Shown: positions 61,698 through 64,000 of the stretch, one piece after another
How positions within the stretch are numbered: position 1 is the stretch's first letter
How the letters are laid out: the number at the start of each line of letters is the position of its first letter
Assembly (NCBI RefSeq): GCF_000429965.1
Contig: NZ_AUCW01000019.1
Span: 62,001-126,000, forward strand
DNA length: 64,000 nucleotides
Direction: 5' to 3'
Origin: Desulfogranum mediterraneum DSM 13871
GTDB lineage: Bacteria > Desulfobacterota > Desulfobulbia > Desulfobulbales > Desulfobulbaceae
The notes under the pieces: model-generated
What the model was told of the DNA's origin: nothing
Database searches by the model: none
The model's input: only the letters and a program-made list of their open reading frames with translations
Program-made: the position numbers and the translations under genes

Positions 61698-61967
61698 CTA
61701 CCGGCCAAGCTTGGATGGAGGGCTCATCGCTGAGCTGTGAAGTGAAGGCATCCAGTTGTTCTTGCCAGTTGAACCGTTGAACCGTGCCGCATCAAGCCGC
61801 TGCTGAAAGAATTTACGAACCCACATCAGCTAGAACTTCTCTTTGCCAGCGGCGACCATCTGGCTTTTCAGCAAAAAATCCCCAAACTCTTCACCATGAA
61901 AATGGTTGTTTTCCTTTGTCGTATTAGCCTGATCCGATAAAAAGACCTGCTTATACGAACTACGCAT
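61698..61967 (-). pseudogene. Truncated integron-type integrase (tyrosine recombinase N-terminus)
   Basis: Minus-strand ATG at 61967 opens a frame that meets TAG at 61832-61830 and continues after it in the same frame to 61698. The translation includes 'FGDFLLKSQMVAAGKEKF' then stop then 'LMWVRKFFQQRL'. This resembles the SAM-like N-terminal domain of integron integrases and other tyrosine recombinases, where a Tyr is common at the stop position. The catalytic C-terminal domain (R..HxxR..Y) is absent. It reads away from the cassette-like genes to its right, the usual intI geometry. The identification rests on the short motif, so it is moderate. Confidence 0.5.
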
Positions 61968-62314
61968 ATTGGGAACAGAGCAGTCAAAAGCGAACCAAAT
62001 TTGGCAGAAAAGACGGAGGCAACATAAAAAAATATCCCAATATGCGGCCGCCGAAAATGATCTTAAAAAATATCTAATAATTCAACTGTATCAAAAACTG
62101 TTTTCACTTGTCATGGATAAACAATTTAGATATAGACAGAGATCTAAACAAACTTTCGTGTAATTTTAGCACATTAGGGATGACTGGAATCAGGAGGGTC
62201 TTGCCTGAGGCCGTTGCGATTTAAGCACTTTATTTAAACGGCAGCCGTTAGCAGCCCTGTCCAGATATCCAAGAAATTCAAAAAGGCCGTCAAAAGCGAA
62301 GTTCGTAGATTAAA

Positions 62315-62345
62315 CGATGGCGTCCCGCTGCGCGCGACGCCATCG
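62315..62345. repeat. Ten-base hairpin CGATGGCGTC / GACGCCATCG
   Basis: Perfect 10-base arms around the 11-base GC loop CCGCTGCGCGC. It overlaps the left arm of the larger inverted repeat. Confidence 0.6.
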
Positions 62346-62549
62346 GTCAGAGCTGAGCGGGAACCGCTCGAACGCTTCGCTGGAGGCTCCTTAAAAAGCA
62401 ACAATTGATAAAAGGGCCAACTCTGACTTACAAGATGCCTGCTTGCTGATTCGCAGGCCTCCATCAAACCGCTCGAGCGGAAATCCAACTGACGTCAGAA
62501 GACTTTTCAAGTCTCCTGCCCCCAGCTGGATTCCGCTCAGCTCTGACCG
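62344..62549. repeat. Large inverted repeat, 17-bp perfect arms
   Basis: CGGTCAGAGCTGAGCGG (62344-62360) and its exact complement (62533-62549) enclose 172 bases, which contain further imperfect complementary blocks (CCGCTCGA, TGGAGGC). The whole could fold as a long cruciform. It resembles folded recombination sites more than a transposon, as no transposase frame lies inside. Confidence 0.55.
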
Positions 62550-62561
62550 TTGTGTGTATAA

Positions 62562-62912
62562 ATGAAAATGATACTTGAGCTTATAGAGTCTGGGAGATCT
62601 GGTTGGTTCTCTGGAAAAGGTTTTAAAGCAGCTAGACATAAAAATCACGAAGAGGCTATCGAATTCTTTAAGCTAGCTCTAAAACACTCAACTTCTGAAT
62701 ATGACCCAGTTCTATATGATTCAATGGCTTTCTCATACTACAACCTTGGAAATTTAAGTGAAGCATTTGTATGCGCAGAAAGAAGCATAAAAGAATATTT
62801 AGAATTAAAAGATCCAGAAAAGGAAAATCCAGATACAGATAGAAGAATTGGGGCATTGCAAGAACTTGTAATCAGAATAAAATCTAAAAATACTCACACA
62901 ACCAAACGCTAA
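62562..62912 (+). CDS. Small TPR-like protein, cassette-borne
   Basis: The 116-residue product has a TPR pair: 'NHEEAIEFFKLALKHS' and 'LYDSMAFSYYNLGNLSEAFVCAERSIKEY'. It has AT-rich codon use unlike the dnaE2 neighbourhood, suggesting transfer. The stop TAA lies inside the left core box (GCTAAAC) of the attC-like site, as is usual for integron cassettes. The start is weak: no Shine-Dalgarno is visible, and ATG 62568 is also possible. Confidence 0.6.
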   Translation: MKMILELIESGRSGWFSGKGFKAARHKNHEEAIEFFKLALKHSTSEYDPVLYDSMAFSYYNLGNLSEAFVCAERSIKEYLELKDPEKENPDTDRRIGALQELVIRIKSKNTHTTKR

Positions 62913-63023
62913 ACACGGACAACCTTAAGCTGGCGGCATTGGAACGAATCGGCAAAAGAAATTCCTTAGAAGATTCAGCGACCACCATCTTAACGTCGGT
63001 TTCCGGTTAGCTACACGTTATGC
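62908..63023 (+). repeat. Candidate integron attC site
   Basis: A 116-base imperfect palindrome between the two small genes. It starts with GCTAAAC and ends with GTTATGC, the reverse-complementary core pair (five of seven match, RYYYAAC/GTTRRRY type). Inside it CAACC pairs with GGTTAG, and TTAAGCTGGCGG with CCACCATCTTAA with few mismatches; the centre carries GAATC and GATTC. A rightward gene starts 18 bases after GTTATGC. Confidence 0.6.
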
Positions 63024-63041
63024 AAAAAAAGGAATATCATC

Positions 63042-63473
63042 ATGAGTTGTGCTGAAAGCATATCTTTCTTTACTGCAGTAATAGCTGTTTGTGCACTTGG
63101 CTGGCAAATATATCAGAGTAACAAACAGTCAAAAATGCAAACCTTCATGACTTATACCCAGAGGTATCAGGACATACTAATAAATCTACCCGTTGGAGTT
63201 GAATCTATAGAATTCAAATTTCCGGTAGAAAAAGAAGAAAAAGAACTAATTCTTAGATGGTTAAGGGCATATTTCGACCTATGTTCTGAAGAATATTTTT
63301 TGAACAAAAATGGTTTAATCCAAAATGAAGCATGGAATCTCTGGGAAGGTGGGATGAAAGATTCATTAAAAAAGCCTGCTTTCAAAGAGGCCTGGGAAGA
63401 ATTACAATCAAACCAATATTACCACAAAGAATTTGCAGGTTATATAAAAAAAATTATAGGAAATAATGCATAA
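63042..63473 (+). CDS. Small membrane-anchored hypothetical protein, cassette-borne
   Basis: The 143-residue product has one N-terminal membrane helix ('ISFFTAVIAVCALGWQIYQ') then a soluble helical part ('YTQRYQDILINLPVG', 'LILRWLRAYFDLCSEEYFL'). No family could be assigned, though similar single-helix proteins are frequent in integron cassettes. AAAAAGGA precedes the ATG. Codon use is AT-rich. The TAA stop is embedded in GCATAA, which would be the left core box of the next attC; the group II intron begins there. Confidence 0.6.
   Translation: MSCAESISFFTAVIAVCALGWQIYQSNKQSKMQTFMTYTQRYQDILINLPVGVESIEFKFPVEKEEKELILRWLRAYFDLCSEEYFLNKNGLIQNEAWNLWEGGMKDSLKKPAFKEAWEELQSNQYYHKEFAGYIKKIIGNNA
63468..63473 (+). 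other. Interrupted attC core box GCATAA|
   Basis: GCATAA is six of seven bases of GCATAAC, the complement of the GTTATGC core in the upstream site. The seventh base should follow but the intron's 3' end is there instead. The exact junction may shift by one or two bases. Confidence 0.5.
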
Positions 63474-64000
63474 TCGGGTAGCCGGGGGAATCTCTCCCCC
63501 AGCCCCCACACCACCTAGCATGCGGGTCCGCACTAGGCGGTTCCCATGAGCTACCGAGCCGTAGCCGGGTAATGGATGTTTACCCATAGATCTTTGATAG
63601 AAAGCAAACCTTGACCCTTGAGCCATTGATTGGTCATACCTGAGTGGGTGGCCAGGGTGCGGGATAATCTCCATGGGCCTTTCCGGCTCAGACCAACAGA
63701 GATAGCAGCATGCAGGTAGGTTCCGAGCTTGGTCAGCTCGCGAACCTTGGTGCGACAGTAACTCCACTGCTTCCAGTAGCACATGCGCACCCTGCGGCGT
63801 AACCAGTGATCGAGTTCGGGTACGGGACGATACAGCTCTGATATCCCGAAATACCCCATCCAGCCACGCAGATACTCTGCCAACTTGAACAGTCGAAAGT
63901 CCATGGAGACGCCCCAGCTCCGTCCGGTCAGCTCCTTAATGCGTTGCTTGAAGCGCACGAGGACTTTGTCCGACCAGCGTATCTTGGCGCCCCTAAAGGC
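63473..64000 (-). mobile_element. Group II intron, 3' part (rest outside window)
   Basis: On minus the reverse-transcriptase gene is followed directly by a domain V-like hairpin (about 63545-63507: ACCGCCTAG paired with CTAGGTGGT, inner TGCGG/CCGCA), then a short domain VI stem (GGGGGA/TTCCCCC) and the end CTACCCGAT. The 3' end of the intron is placed at about 63473. The 5' end lies beyond base 64000. The intron is antisense to the cassette genes, as reported for introns inserted in attC sites. Confidence 0.75.
63551..64000 (-). CDS. Group II intron reverse transcriptase/maturase, C-terminal part
   Basis: The frame is open to the window's right edge, so the start lies outside; the GTG at 63958 is internal. 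Upstream residues read 'FRGAKIRWSDKVLVRFKQR', leading into the thumb/maturase (X) region 'GRSWGVSMDFRLFKLAEYLRGWMGYFGI' in pieces, 'HWLRRRVRMCYWKQW' and the end 'SIKDLWVNIHYPATAR'. This is the GIIM maturase domain. No H-N-H endonuclease follows, consistent with an endonuclease-less lineage. It is needed for splicing and retrohoming of the intron. Confidence 0.88.
   Translation of the reverse strand, partial: AFRGAKIRWSDKVLVRFKQRIKELTGRSWGVSMDFRLFKLAEYLRGWMGYFGISELYRPVPELDHWLRRRVRMCYWKQWSYCRTKVRELTKLGTYLHAAISVGLSRKGPWRLSRTLATHSGMTNQWLKGQGLLSIKDLWVNIHYPATAR

Larger units (their letters stand above)
61968..62561. other. AT-rich region with nested inverted repeats (possible attI/cassette scar)
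   Basis: About 590 bases with no credible gene (the plus frame at 61969 is short and lacks a good start). From 62315 it becomes GC-rich and palindromic: a 10-bp hairpin at 62315-62345, a 17-bp inverted repeat at 62344-62360/62533-62549, and AGACTT/AAGTCT. A GTTGTGT box at 62549-62555 sits just before the first small gene. Confidence 0.45.

Noticed and set aside
61969-62163. 64-residue plus-strand gene
   Set aside because: Weak start, no ribosome site, no motif, highly basic low-complexity sequence, and it begins where the opposite-strand integrase fragment starts.
1-64000. CRISPR arrays, rRNA or tRNA genes, prophage
   Set aside because: No regularly spaced direct repeats, no rRNA core sequences, no cloverleaf with a TTCRA arm and no phage structural genes were seen by eye. 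A tRNA could still be missed without a covariance search.

Overview
The window reads as chromosome of a strictly anaerobic Desulfobacterota bacterium, most likely of the Desulfobulbales. Evidence for this is a four-subunit 2-oxoacid:ferredoxin oxidoreductase, a sodium-pump decarboxylase beta/gamma pair, a TAXI-type TRAP transporter, many large sensor kinases, a GreA/PurB/CimA/LysC set with delta-type features, and a probable selenocysteine-containing rhodanese. The assignment is inference from gene content; no rRNA or tRNA gene was found to test it.

Layout. 1-5.8 kb: end of a TPR protein, greA, a FadR-like TetR regulator with a matching operator, a purD-purE fusion coupled to a TsaC/Sua5 gene, and an Hpt protein. 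5.9-7.2 kb: a triple-rhodanese lipoprotein split by an in-frame TGA followed by a SECIS-like hairpin. 7.9-20 kb: a histidine kinase/sigma-54 response regulator pair, an Lrp/PLP-lyase pair, a methyltransferase, a YkgJ protein, a DUF3089 hydrolase and a hybrid kinase whose phosphoacceptor His is Arg. 20-31 kb: DksA/TraR-type protein, cold-shock protein, chemotaxis receptor, a 1792-residue pseudokinase-ATPase-histidine kinase, and the sodium-pump decarboxylase beta and gamma subunits. 31.5-46.8 kb: housekeeping genes for tRNA and rRNA modification (miaB, miaA, trmL, rlmN), purine synthesis (purB), DNA repair (recJ) and amino-acid synthesis (cimA, lysC, serC). 47-55 kb: korDABC plus a flavoprotein, divergent from a TAXI TRAP transporter and a universal stress protein. 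55.3-61.4 kb: an SOS mutagenesis cassette, lexA - DUF72 - ImuB-like - dnaE2, with a palindromic site before lexA and a perfect 15-bp inverted repeat before the ImuB-like gene. 61.5-64 kb: an accessory, AT-rich tail that looks like the remains of a chromosomal integron: a broken integrase reading away from two small cassette-like genes, an attC-like site between them, and a group II intron sitting in the core box of the next attC.

Four copies of a roughly 140-160-bp intergenic repeat with inverted termini (20.2, 41.9, 47.3 and 61.6 kb) tie the window together; one copy abuts the broken integrase. The most notable items are the probable selenoprotein, the ImuB/DnaE2 cassette with its operators, the degenerate integron with its intron, and the repeat family.
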